DNA of 39,381 nucleotides. Origin: a virus. The notes under the pieces are model-generated. The model saw only the letters and a program-made list of their open reading frames with translations, searched no databases and was not told the origin of the DNA. Within the stretch, counting starts at the first letter, position 1; every line of letters starts with the position of its first letter. The stretch lies in IMG/VR virus record IMGVR_UViG_3300029258_002032, positions 1-39,381 of that record; one strand, written 5' to 3'. Shown piece by piece: positions 24,186 through 30,608 of this stretch. The position numbers were made by a program, and so were the translations under genes.

Positions 24186-24204
24186 CCCGGCGACGTTCGC
24201 CGGG
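24186..24204 (-). terminator. Hairpin directly after the 213-aa gene stop
   Basis: CCCGGCG/CGCCGGG form a perfect 7-bp stem with a five-base loop immediately downstream of the stop codon at 24205-24207. With the U-tract terminator just beyond, it makes a double hairpin at the end of this unit. Confidence 0.5.
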
Positions 24205-24846
24205 TTAGGCCGTGGTGACTGGCGCTGGCCGTGGTTCTTTGCGCAGTACGATGTGGCGATCGCAATCGGGATCGTAGACAAGCAGTAACCGGCCCTTGGG
24301 GTGGCGGTCCTTCTGCTTGAAGTGGGGCAGGGCGTCTTCGAGTTTCTGTCGGCAGACGACGACTTCAAGCAGGTGTCCGTCTCCGCAGATCGCGTTGGCT
24401 TCCTTGACGGTGAGGGCTCGTGGTGGTTTGCTCATGGCGGCTCCTACGGCGGCAAGCATCGCGTTCTTCAGCTTGTCAACCGTGATAGCATCCTCCGATG
24501 CATCGGGTTTGAGTTCGTGTGTGTCATCACCGAAAACGTATTCGATGATGCCGGGGAGGGTTTCGTGAATGAACGTGTACGCTTCCTGAAGCCGACCGCG
24601 AAGTATCTCATTGCTCATGCGTGCGGATTCAAGGCGGCCGGTCTTCTCGGCGATGGCGTCGATGTGCCAGTCCGCAACCGACAGCCAGCCAAGGTAAATC
24701 TCCGGCGACGACTTCGATGGATTGGATTCGTCGCCGGTGGCAAAGAATGGTGGGGCTTTAACGAATACTTCGCGGAGCTGGCCCGCGATCAGGTCGCGTA
24801 TCGCGTCGTGGGCGAAGGCTTTGGAGGTTGAGTGTGCATCAGTCAT
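24205..24846 (-). CDS. Unknown 213-aa protein at the end of the recombinase unit
   Basis: The ATG at 24846 overlaps the end of the preceding gene and has no obvious ribosome site, so re-initiation is likely. Residues 1-120 are mainly helical. The C-terminal part has basic and beta-strand segments (GRLLLVYDPDCDRHIVLRKEP near the end) and a CGDGHLLEVVVCRQ motif with two cysteines. I do not recognise the family. It is the last gene before two stacked hairpins and the terminator. Confidence 0.7.
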   Translation of the reverse strand: MTDAHSTSKAFAHDAIRDLIAGQLREVFVKAPPFFATGDESNPSKSSPEIYLGWLSVADWHIDAIAEKTGRLESARMSNEILRGRLQEAYTFIHETLPGIIEYVFGDDTHELKPDASEDAITVDKLKNAMLAAVGAAMSKPPRALTVKEANAICGDGHLLEVVVCRQKLEDALPHFKQKDRHPKGRLLLVYDPDCDRHIVLRKEPRPAPVTTA

Positions 24847-25174
24847 GGGGTTTCGTGCTCTTTGTTGGAGTCAGTATGAAATTTGCCGGGCTGCTGCTGC
24901 TTCGCTGGCGGATGATGAGCTGCTTGGCGTCGGGGGGAAGGTCGAAGCGGTAGGTTGTGGCGGTGGTGGGGAAGTGAATCGCAACTCTGCCCTGGCTGAG
25001 CGAGCGTGGGATTTCGATACGTTCCTTGATCTCCCTTGCCATCTGCTCATCAACCAAGGTTCGGAATCGCTCGACGGTCAACAGGGTTTCGGCAGGGGGC
25101 AGGCTGATCGTCTGCCGGTTGAACGCCTCAGTTGCGGTGAAGAGTGAGCGGCGGTTCTTCTTCATCTTCTTCAT
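24839..25174 (-). CDS. Unknown small basic protein overlapping the acidic-tail gene
   Basis: The start is uncertain. ATG 25174 (111 aa) has AAGGGA six bases upstream, while in-frame ATGs lie at 25189, 25177 and 25165. The N-terminus MKKMKKNRR is strongly basic and is encoded by the same GA-rich bases that encode the acidic tail of the preceding gene in another frame. The rest has a helical segment (FRTLVDEQMAREIKERI) and a beta-like end (TYRFDLPPDAKQLII). No domain was recognised. Confidence 0.6.
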   Translation of the reverse strand: MKKMKKNRRSLFTATEAFNRQTISLPPAETLLTVERFRTLVDEQMAREIKERIEIPRSLSQGRVAIHFPTTATTYRFDLPPDAKQLIIRQRSSSSPANFILTPTKSTKPHD

Positions 25175-25577
25175 CATCGTTCCCTTCATCCTTGGATCCG
25201 CAGAAGCCGAGCCCCATACTTTCCAGCTCATCATCAGGTTTGGCGAAGTCGTCTACTTCGATCTCGGCACGTTCCCACCAGCGTTCATCCGGGCTTCCGT
25301 ATTCGCTGAGCTGGCCCGCATCAACCATCGTGATAGCAGCGGCCCGGCACAGGTCGCATCGGCACTTGAAGGTAAACCCCGGCTTGATGTCGGCGAGCTG
25401 AACAAGGTGAGCGAAGCCCGCACCCTGCATGTGGGCGACGTTGAGGGCTTCCTGCATCTGTCCGTTCTGCTGCATCGCTCGATCGAGTCGGGCTTTCGCG
25501 TCATCCAGTCGCCGCATCGTCTTTGCAAGCTGCTGTTCCAACTGGACGATGCGTTGTGTGGCCCATTTGTCGCTCAT
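25128..25577 (-). CDS. Unknown coiled-coil protein with a Cys cluster and acidic tail
   Basis: This 149-aa protein starts within the recombinase stop (ATGA). Residues 8-50 are a clear coiled coil (IVQLEQQLAKTMRRLDDAKA). A CRCDLC cluster at about residue 72 could bind metal. The C-terminus is very acidic (GNDDEEDEEE), a tail often found in DNA mimics or proteins that hold basic partners. It may act with the recombinase, whose gene it follows, but that is only positional. Confidence 0.68.
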   Translation of the reverse strand: MSDKWATQRIVQLEQQLAKTMRRLDDAKARLDRAMQQNGQMQEALNVAHMQGAGFAHLVQLADIKPGFTFKCRCDLCRAAAITMVDAGQLSEYGSPDERWWERAEIEVDDFAKPDDELESMGLGFCGSKDEGNDDEEDEEEPPLTLHRN

Positions 25578-26197
25578 GCTGAACGCCTTTCATAGCAGCT
25601 ATCCGCCGCCGCTTCCTTGTCTTCGTGCATGACACCTGCGTACATGTTTGCGGTTGTCTCTACGCTCTGGTGCCCTAGATGATCCTGAACGTGCTTGATG
25701 TTCTTCGTGGTGCGGAGCATGAAGGTCGCGCAGGTGTGGCGGGCTGAGTGTATTGAAAGGCCGGGGTCCAGTCCGGCCTTGGCGATGGCCGTCTTCCATA
25801 TCTTCTGAAGGCCGGAGACTGACAGGCGGCCGCGTTGGCCCACGAATAACGCATCCGTCTGGCCGACGCCTTCGCCGTGCGCCTTCTTCCATGCGATAAA
25901 CTCGCGCAGGTGGGCCGTAACCTTCTTGCCGATGACCACGGTTTCATAGCCGGGCTTCTTCCGCTTCGACCTGTAGGCGAGAATTGAATTGGTGCTGTGG
26001 TGAAAGTCGGAGACGTTGAGCCGTGCTAGCTCGTTGACGCGGAGCCCGGTAATGAGGGCAAGGTCAACGAGCATCCACGAGATAACACCTTGGCGGCGGC
26101 CGTGCTTCAAGTCGTGGATCGACCACAGTTCGGCGTTCTCTCGCAGGCGGGTGACTTCCTCTTCGTTCATATACTTCGTGCGTTCGACGGCGGGCAT
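25574..26197 (-). CDS. Tyrosine recombinase, compact (catalytic domain only)
   Basis: This 207-aa recombinase has all catalytic positions of the family: Arg53 in TGLRVNEL, lysines at 78-81 before the second hairpin strand, His150 and Arg153 in HSARH, His176 in LGHQS and the nucleophile Tyr186 in NMYAG. It would cut and rejoin DNA for integration or dimer resolution. The ATG at 26197 has AGGAG six to seven bases upstream. The usual N-terminal core-binding (SAM-like) domain is absent, so it is about 100 residues shorter than XerC/D or lambda-type integrases. The genes around it overlap or nearly touch, leaving no room for a conventional attP next to it. Confidence 0.88.
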   Translation of the reverse strand: MPAVERTKYMNEEEVTRLRENAELWSIHDLKHGRRQGVISWMLVDLALITGLRVNELARLNVSDFHHSTNSILAYRSKRKKPGYETVVIGKKVTAHLREFIAWKKAHGEGVGQTDALFVGQRGRLSVSGLQKIWKTAIAKAGLDPGLSIHSARHTCATFMLRTTKNIKHVQDHLGHQSVETTANMYAGVMHEDKEAAADSCYERRSA

Positions 26198-26206
26198 GTT
26201 CAACTC

Positions 26207-26623
26207 CTAGAAAAGAAAGATAGGGCGGCGGCCTTCGTCAAGTAGTCTATCGTAAAGCTGTTGGGCCTCGAAAACGGTGCGTTTGGTGTAGATGGGGAGG
26301 CCGGTCCAGAAGGGGGTCGGGATCTGCTTTATTGTTTCTGGTTTAGCGGCGATACGGCACAGGTGTTCCATCCCCTTGTCGGTGGTGACAACGCAATCGA
26401 CGGCGGCGTGGGGAATCTTCTTCAACAGATCATTGTGAAGCTCGCTGAGGGTCTTCAGGAAGCTGACGCCGGGGGTGTGCTCCGGTGGCGGGATGTTGTC
26501 GGCGTCGAACGGATAAAACCTGTAGTTGTCGGGGTCGATCATGTGAGTCCAAGCCTCTTCGCGGGTGAAAGGCCGGACGTTGGCCGGTGGCCGAGCGTCC
26601 GGTGGTGGGTGGATGCTTAGCAC
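26207..26623 (-). CDS. Unknown 138-aa protein upstream of the recombinase
   Basis: The start is probably the GTG at 26623, overlapping the preceding stop. The protein is proline-rich at the start (HPPPDARPPANVRPF), then mixed helix and strand, and ends in IFLF. A region about residues 70-100 (AAVDCVVTTDKGMEHLCRI) holds two cysteines. I do not recognise it. It is in the same operon as the recombinase, nine bases before it. Confidence 0.6.
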   Translation of the reverse strand: MLSIHPPPDARPPANVRPFTREEAWTHMIDPDNYRFYPFDADNIPPPEHTPGVSFLKTLSELHNDLLKKIPHAAVDCVVTTDKGMEHLCRIAAKPETIKQIPTPFWTGLPIYTKRTVFEAQQLYDRLLDEGRRPIFLF

Positions 26624-27219
26624 ATCGCCCGTTCGCCGTCAGTGACGAGCCGATACGCCGTCTCGAACTGACTCTTCGGGCTCCAGCTCTCGTAGTTGTC
26701 CGGCGGGTAAACCACGAGATAACCGTCGTCGTCGGCCTTGTCGGCGTTGCACGCCTGATCCTTGCGGGCGCAGTAATCGCCGTACTTCATCGGCTGGGCC
26801 TGAATGATCTTGCTGCCGATGTAAGTTTCGAGCTTGTCTATTTGCTGATTCTCCTTTGGTGTGAGGGAAGGCTGAGACTTCAGGTGAAGCCCCAGCTTGG
26901 TGAGTGATTCGGGGTACGTCTCCGGATAGAAGGGGTGGACGCCTGCCAGCTCGCGGCAGATTTGAGCGATGGCCTGAATTCCCAGCTCCTTGACGGCGGC
27001 GATGGTTTCCCGATTGGAGGTAATCATGTCGCCCATCGAGCATTCTTCATGCAGCTCATTCAGGCTGGTGCGAAGCGAGGCGATCTCCATCTTCATCTTC
27101 TGATGATGATCCAGTGCCCGCTTGGCGTTCTCGCTCATCGGCCGTTCATCATCGAAGTTGCCGACGATGAATACCTCGGTGACGTCAAGCCCTTCATATG
27201 GGTCGGATATCTCGCCCAT
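26617..27219 (-). CDS. Phage early protein with a SWSPK..FE.AYR C-terminal motif
   Basis: This 200-aa protein has AAGGAG nine bases before its ATG. The N-terminal half is helical (residues 35-60 coiled coil). The C-terminal part, from KYGDYCARK through GYLVVYPPDNYESWSPKSQFETAY, matches a motif common in small phage early proteins of unknown function. It is probably a nonstructural protein expressed with the regulator and recombinase. Confidence 0.72.
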   Translation of the reverse strand: MGEISDPYEGLDVTEVFIVGNFDDERPMSENAKRALDHHQKMKMEIASLRTSLNELHEECSMGDMITSNRETIAAVKELGIQAIAQICRELAGVHPFYPETYPESLTKLGLHLKSQPSLTPKENQQIDKLETYIGSKIIQAQPMKYGDYCARKDQACNADKADDDGYLVVYPPDNYESWSPKSQFETAYRLVTDGERAMC

Positions 27220-27232
27220 CTGTCCCTGCTCC

Positions 27233-27526
27233 TTACAGTTCGGTTATCTCATCGCGCAGCTTGCAGACTTCCTGATGAAGCTCATCGCAAAGAGTGATAA
27301 GCATGGTGATTTTGGCGGGGTTCTTCGGGGTGGTGGGTTCCGGCTTCGGCTCGCCTACGCCGAATCGGGTATCCGCCCCATAGAGCGATTGATTAAGGTG
27401 GTCTACGCGGTGGCGGGCTCCGTGGGCGATGCCGAAGGTGGTATCGAGCAAAGCGAGGGCGTTGTCGATGCCGTTCTCGATCTGCGAGCTGGCCTCGGCT
27501 GTTCCTGTGGTTGGTGTGCTGGTCAT
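27233..27526 (-). CDS. Unknown small helical protein
   Basis: This 97-aa protein starts in an ATGA overlap with the preceding stop and has GGAG upstream. Residues 15-50 and 70-97 are helical, the second being a heptad-like segment (LITLCDELHQEVCKLRDEITEL), with a proline-rich linker between. This suggests an oligomerising adaptor or regulator. No family was recognised. Confidence 0.65.
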   Translation of the reverse strand: MTSTPTTGTAEASSQIENGIDNALALLDTTFGIAHGARHRVDHLNQSLYGADTRFGVGEPKPEPTTPKNPAKITMLITLCDELHQEVCKLRDEITEL

Positions 27527-27804
27527 TTCAGGTACTCCGTTTCACCTTTGCTGCTGAGTTTGTAGATGAGAAGTTGGTAAGTGCTGCACTGTTCGCGGCG
27601 ACTGATCTTGATCCATCTTCGCCGCTTCAATGAGCGGAATGTCTTATGATGGATGGGCTTCCACCCTTCCTTGCCGTGGATGATGCCGGTTTCATCGTTG
27701 ACCGGCATCAGGGTTGGTTGAGTGTAGATGTAATGACGGATCCGCTGTCCACGGTACAGCATTTCCATCAATTCCATCTGCTTCGGCGTCGGGCGGCGGG
27801 CCAT
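27523..27804 (-). CDS. Winged-helix-like small protein
   Basis: This 93-aa protein shows a pattern like a winged helix: two helices, then HHKTFRSLKRRRWIKI as a recognition helix and wing, ending YKLSSKGETEYLK, which resembles the C-terminal strand and helix of MarR/PadR-like domains. It is basic overall. A DNA-binding role is plausible. The Shine-Dalgarno GGGGAG overlaps the stop of the preceding gene. Confidence 0.6.
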   Translation of the reverse strand: MARRPTPKQMELMEMLYRGQRIRHYIYTQPTLMPVNDETGIIHGKEGWKPIHHKTFRSLKRRRWIKISRREQCSTYQLLIYKLSSKGETEYLK

Positions 27805-27806
27805 TG

Positions 27807-28607
27807 TCAGTCTCCCCAGCCTTCAGCGATCGCGGTCGCGGCCTTGGTGAAGTGTTTATCGACCTCGGGGATGGGGATTCCCTTGTGTGACCATCGCCAG
27901 TTCGACCACATGCAGATCCCGAAGCGGTCGGGGTTCTGCGGATCGTAAAATTCATCCCGCAACCGTTCGGCGAGTTCGGACAGCCATGAGGTTGAAAGCC
28001 GATGGTTATCTCTCGTGCCTTCGGGGCACACCCAAGCCCTGACCGGGCCTTCGGTGAGTGTCATTGCGTTGGCGACGTTGGCGATGGCGTAGCCGAGTTC
28101 CTTCTTGTCGGCACGGTGGTAGTACGCGGACGGGTGGACGGAATCGCCGTACATCGCTCCGGCGTTCCGCCAAGGGTGCGGGCGGAAGTTGCCGCTTCGA
28201 TCGCACTTGGGCGTTCCCCATAGCCCCCATTTGATAGGGCCGACGCTGAAGGTCTTGATGAGCCGGGTAAACATAGTAATCTCATCAAGGGCGACGCGGC
28301 GGGCATCGTCGGTGGTGGCGCACCATTCCATCCAAATCTGTTCTTCCTCCCGGTTGACGCATCCGGCAATATCGAAGGGCTCGATCGGGTGAGCCTCGGC
28401 CAGCTCGATTGCCTGTGCTAGCAGGAAAGGTGAATACGGAATCACCTTGTATCGCTTCGCCTTGGGTAGAGCCTTCATCTGCTCGTGGTAATCCGGCTCA
28501 ACATAAAGGTGTTCCGTAATCCAAGGCATCGACTTGAAGCCGAGGTCGAGGATGGCCTTCTTTCCGTCCTCGCTCGTCTGGTTGAAGACCATTGTTGATA
28601 GTGGCAT
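27807..28607 (-). CDS. Unknown 266-aa protein, possible TIM-barrel fold
   Basis: The start is ATG 28607, with AAGGA at good spacing; an in-frame TTG upstream is less likely. Strand-like segments recur with acidic or aromatic ends (YKVIPYSP, IKWGLWGTPK, VRAWVCPEG, RFGICMWSNWRWS), a rhythm seen in TIM-barrel glycoside hydrolases. Trp/His/Asp-rich loops (FRPHPWRNAGAMYGD, YYHRADKKE) could form an active site. No endolysin was recognised elsewhere, so a glycan or cell-wall hydrolase is one possibility, but its place among early genes argues for caution. Confidence 0.7.
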   Translation of the reverse strand: MPLSTMVFNQTSEDGKKAILDLGFKSMPWITEHLYVEPDYHEQMKALPKAKRYKVIPYSPFLLAQAIELAEAHPIEPFDIAGCVNREEEQIWMEWCATTDDARRVALDEITMFTRLIKTFSVGPIKWGLWGTPKCDRSGNFRPHPWRNAGAMYGDSVHPSAYYHRADKKELGYAIANVANAMTLTEGPVRAWVCPEGTRDNHRLSTSWLSELAERLRDEFYDPQNPDRFGICMWSNWRWSHKGIPIPEVDKHFTKAATAIAEGWGD

Positions 28608-28737
28608 TCGAGTTCCTTTCAAGGTTCATGGCGGTGTGGACCCAGCCGAACGGAAGCCAGAAGGCGGCCGCGATCGTCGGTGCTATCACCGTCCAGTAGA
28701 TGATTGAGTCAAGAGCCTTCTTCCTTCGTTGGTTCAT
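28498..28737 (-). CDS. Possible small single-span membrane protein overlapping two genes
   Basis: An ATG at 28737 opens a 79-aa frame containing one hydrophobic helix (SIIYWTVIAPTIAAAFWLPFGW) after a basic start (NQRRKKALD). It overlaps the end of the zinc-finger gene by 29 bases and the start of the 266-aa gene by 110 bases, and fills the only gap between them. A GAGAAG ribosome site is weak. It could be a holin-like or superinfection protein, or a chance frame. Confidence 0.4.
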   Translation of the reverse strand: MNQRRKKALDSIIYWTVIAPTIAAAFWLPFGWVHTAMNLERNSNATINNGLQPDERGRKEGHPRPRLQVDALDYGTPLC

Positions 28738-29350
28738 CAGTCTTCTCGATGGGTACGGTGGTTCGGTCAATGGCACGGACAGCGTTCAACGCGAGGCCGC
28801 TGATTTGGATGAAGGTATGGCGGGCGGCCATACGGTCTTTCTCGATCGCGGCGTGGTCTATCCGCATCAGGTACGTCTCGATGAAGTTCGCCCATTCGGT
28901 GAGGCTGTGATTATCGTCATGGGACAGGCCCCATTTCTTCAGGGCTGATTCAGCTTCTTGGAACAGGTCAAGTAACGCCTGATCCGGCTGGACGATTTTG
29001 GGCGGGCGGTTGTCGATAAGGATCTGCCCGGTACAGTGTGGATACTGTCGCTCCATCCATCGACGGAAGTTCGGAGCGATGCCGGGCCATTTAAGGTCCG
29101 CCGGAATCGTCTTGGCATCCGGTGAGCGATAGAGCGTGTAACAGGTGCTAGCGTACATCTGCCGGAAGGTGCTGCCTTCATCCGCACTGAGCCGACGCCA
29201 GCCGTTGAAGGTGACGGTTGACGTGCCGGTGCAAGCGATCAGCTTGCCGCCGGGGTGGCTGAGGCATTCGCCGGAATTGTCACAGACGGGGCATGGTTGC
29301 TCATCCGTGGCTTCGGTCCATGCGGGGCGGTCGAGGATCGGGATAGTCAT
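28709..29350 (-). CDS. Stand-alone primase-type zinc finger protein
   Basis: This 213-aa protein has an N-terminal zinc motif with Cys20, Cys23, Cys29 and Cys40 and a following GW. The spacing and surrounding residues (QPCPxC, then G and C, then GW) closely match the zinc finger of the primase/helicase at 21309-23798. The remaining 160 residues are helical and unlike Toprim or helicase. It may bind single-stranded DNA or modulate priming. The ribosome site AAGGAG is good. Confidence 0.75.
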   Translation of the reverse strand: MTIPILDRPAWTEATDEQPCPVCDNSGECLSHPGGKLIACTGTSTVTFNGWRRLSADEGSTFRQMYASTCYTLYRSPDAKTIPADLKWPGIAPNFRRWMERQYPHCTGQILIDNRPPKIVQPDQALLDLFQEAESALKKWGLSHDDNHSLTEWANFIETYLMRIDHAAIEKDRMAARHTFIQISGLALNAVRAIDRTTVPIEKTDEPTKEEGS

Positions 29351-29359
29351 TTCAACTCC

Positions 29360-29593
29360 TTATCTGCGGCGGGTTTGTCTGAGTGCTTTAACGGCGGGGT
29401 GTTCTCCGCCTAGATGAAATTCTCCAAGTCTCTTCAGCCATTGGTGGCCGCTGTTGTTCAATGGTCGCCTTCGACCTGGGTTCACTTTGCGTTCTCTGAT
29501 GAAGGTCCATGAGTTCGGGTGAATCCTTCGCCCGGCGGGTTCATGGCCGTGGTCCCACAGTGCATCGACTAGGGCCTTTTCCGTCTTGTTCAT
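29360..29593 (-). CDS. Unknown small basic protein
   Basis: This 77-aa protein is rich in Arg, Lys and His and has no hydrophobic segment. The pattern (ALVDALWDHGHEPAGRRIHP, then RRRPLNNSGHQWLKRLG) could be a small nucleic-acid-binding protein. The ribosome site AAGGATG lies across the stop of the HTH gene and also resembles a CsrA site. Confidence 0.62.
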   Translation of the reverse strand: MNKTEKALVDALWDHGHEPAGRRIHPNSWTFIRERKVNPGRRRPLNNSGHQWLKRLGEFHLGGEHPAVKALRQTRRR

Positions 29594-29605
29594 GGTGCTG
29601 CATCC

Positions 29606-29857
29606 TTACAACAACTCCGGGGTTTCGTTGGCGTCGCGGATTTCTTCGAGCCTGTCGAGTGCCGCCTTGATGCGGTCAAGCCAGTCGCATGTCGGGTTGC
29701 CGCCCTTATTTAGAAACGTGCTGAGCCCGCACCGATTCACTTCAGCCAGCTCGGCCAGCTCGGTTACGGTGACGTTCGGCAGAAACTTCAACCGGCGACG
29801 TATCGCGCGGCGGTGCCGTGCTGCGGATGGTTCGCGGGTTGTCTTCTTCTTCGCCAT
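29606..29857 (-). CDS. Small HTH regulator, candidate repressor/Cro
   Basis: The ATG at 29857 (83 aa) has AGGAG nine bases upstream; a longer in-frame version lacks a ribosome site. Residues about 28-52 (VTVTELAELAEVNRCGLSTFLNKG) form a helix-turn-helix like small XRE/Cro proteins; the N-terminus is basic and could contact DNA. It is first in its unit, behind a terminator and its own promoter. A 16-bp operator-like sequence in that promoter recurs (13 of 16 bases) over the -10 box of the early promoter at 34590. Confidence 0.72.
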   Translation of the reverse strand: MAKKKTTREPSAARHRRAIRRRLKFLPNVTVTELAELAEVNRCGLSTFLNKGGNPTCDWLDRIKAALDRLEEIRDANETPELL

Positions 29858-29878
29858 CGAGATTGACTCCTTGGCGGA

Positions 29879-29907
29879 ACCGTAGATTAAAACCAACACT
29901 TCCGCAA
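29879..29907 (-). promoter_or_regulatory. Candidate promoter of the HTH gene
   Basis: Minus-strand TTGCGG (29907-29902), 17 bases, then TACGGT (29884-29879). Both boxes are imperfect, but the site is located just after a U-tract terminator and 22 bases before the HTH start codon, and it overlaps the operator-like sequence 29882-29897. Confidence 0.45.
29882..29897. promoter_or_regulatory. Operator-like sequence at the HTH promoter
   Basis: GTTGGTTTTAATCTAC (minus strand) differs at only three positions from GTTGATTTTATTCAAC at 34586-34601. It overlaps the presumed -10 box of the HTH gene, as expected for an autoregulated repressor. Confidence 0.5.
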
Positions 29908-29917
29908 GTCTATTCTG

Positions 29918-29953
29918 AAAAAAAGACCGGCCCCGCTTTCGCGGGGCTCGGTC
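29918..29953 (-). terminator. Rho-independent terminator of early unit 1
   Basis: A 12-bp stem with one bulged A (29953-29941 paired with 29936-29925) and a GAAA tetraloop is followed by seven Ts (29924-29918). It lies 17 bases after the stop of the 187-aa zinc-ribbon gene. Confidence 0.9.
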
Positions 29954-29969
29954 CGTCGCTCGCTTCCGA

Positions 29970-30533
29970 CTATTCGGAGTCTACCTCCAGAGTGGGGGAG
30001 TTTGCAAGGAAAGCAGCACGAATCCAGTCGGGTCCGTGTTCGCGGGCGTCGCGTGCTAGCTCCTGAAAACGTGTGGACAGCTCAAGCCGCATCGCAAGGG
30101 GCAGAAGCGGTCGCCAGTACGGCGAGCATCCGGAAAGGTTGACGGGGTGAAGCAGCTCAAGCAGAGCCGCACAGTGGGGACAGGCGTAGCCCTCGGCGTC
30201 GTAAAGCTCTCGTGCCGCGTGCTGGGCAACTCCCGGCGATACCTCAAGAAAACAGACCGGACAGGGTAACGGGTGGGCGTTGCGTTCTTCGATGAATGCT
30301 CTCTGCTGGTGAATTGGTCCACGGTCTGCCTCGCTGGCGGTTGCCTTCTCGATTGAACGGATAAGATCGGTCCATGCGCTGACGGAATCAACTCCACAAG
30401 CCCACGGGCGCAGGTTGGTGAAGGTGTGCCGGGTGCGTTCGATCTCTTCTCCCGACGTGCCGCGAAGCGTGGCGATGAAGGGGCGGGCGGTCTGCTCCAT
30501 CTGCTGTCCGTTGTCAGTCGCTACGGTGTTCAT
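29970..30533 (-). CDS. Zinc-ribbon protein of early unit 1, function unknown
   Basis: This 187-aa protein has AGGAG upstream of its ATG. A CPVC at about residue 91 and a CPHC at about residue 119 form a probable zinc ribbon. Flanking regions are helical, including a hydrophobic LLPLAMRLELS segment. It is the last gene of the operon that starts with the 100-aa protein and the MoxR ATPase. A role in nucleic-acid or protein binding is inferred from the zinc ribbon only. Confidence 0.68.
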   Translation of the reverse strand: MNTVATDNGQQMEQTARPFIATLRGTSGEEIERTRHTFTNLRPWACGVDSVSAWTDLIRSIEKATASEADRGPIHQQRAFIEERNAHPLPCPVCFLEVSPGVAQHAARELYDAEGYACPHCAALLELLHPVNLSGCSPYWRPLLPLAMRLELSTRFQELARDAREHGPDWIRAAFLANSPTLEVDSE

Positions 30534-30570
30534 GGTTTCTCCTGTCTGAGTGAGAATGAAGTGAGAGAAT

Positions 30571-30596
30571 CGCGGCGGCCGACGTCGGCCGCCGCG
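30571..30596. repeat. 26-bp perfect palindrome between methyltransferase and zinc-ribbon genes
   Basis: The sequence is its own reverse complement over 26 bases, made of two 13-base arms with no spacer. It lies in the 75-base gap between two co-oriented genes. On the minus strand it is followed by ATTCTCTC, a weak U-rich end, so it may be a partial terminator; a protein-binding site is also possible. Confidence 0.7.
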
Positions 30597-30608
30597 TTGC
30601 GTCGTCTC

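Noticed and set aside
29879-29891. Alternative -10 box TTTAAT (29891-29886) for the HTH gene
   Set aside because: It matches well by itself, but the bases 16-17 upstream do not resemble a -35 box; TTGCGG-17-TACGGT was kept as the better pair, at modest confidence.
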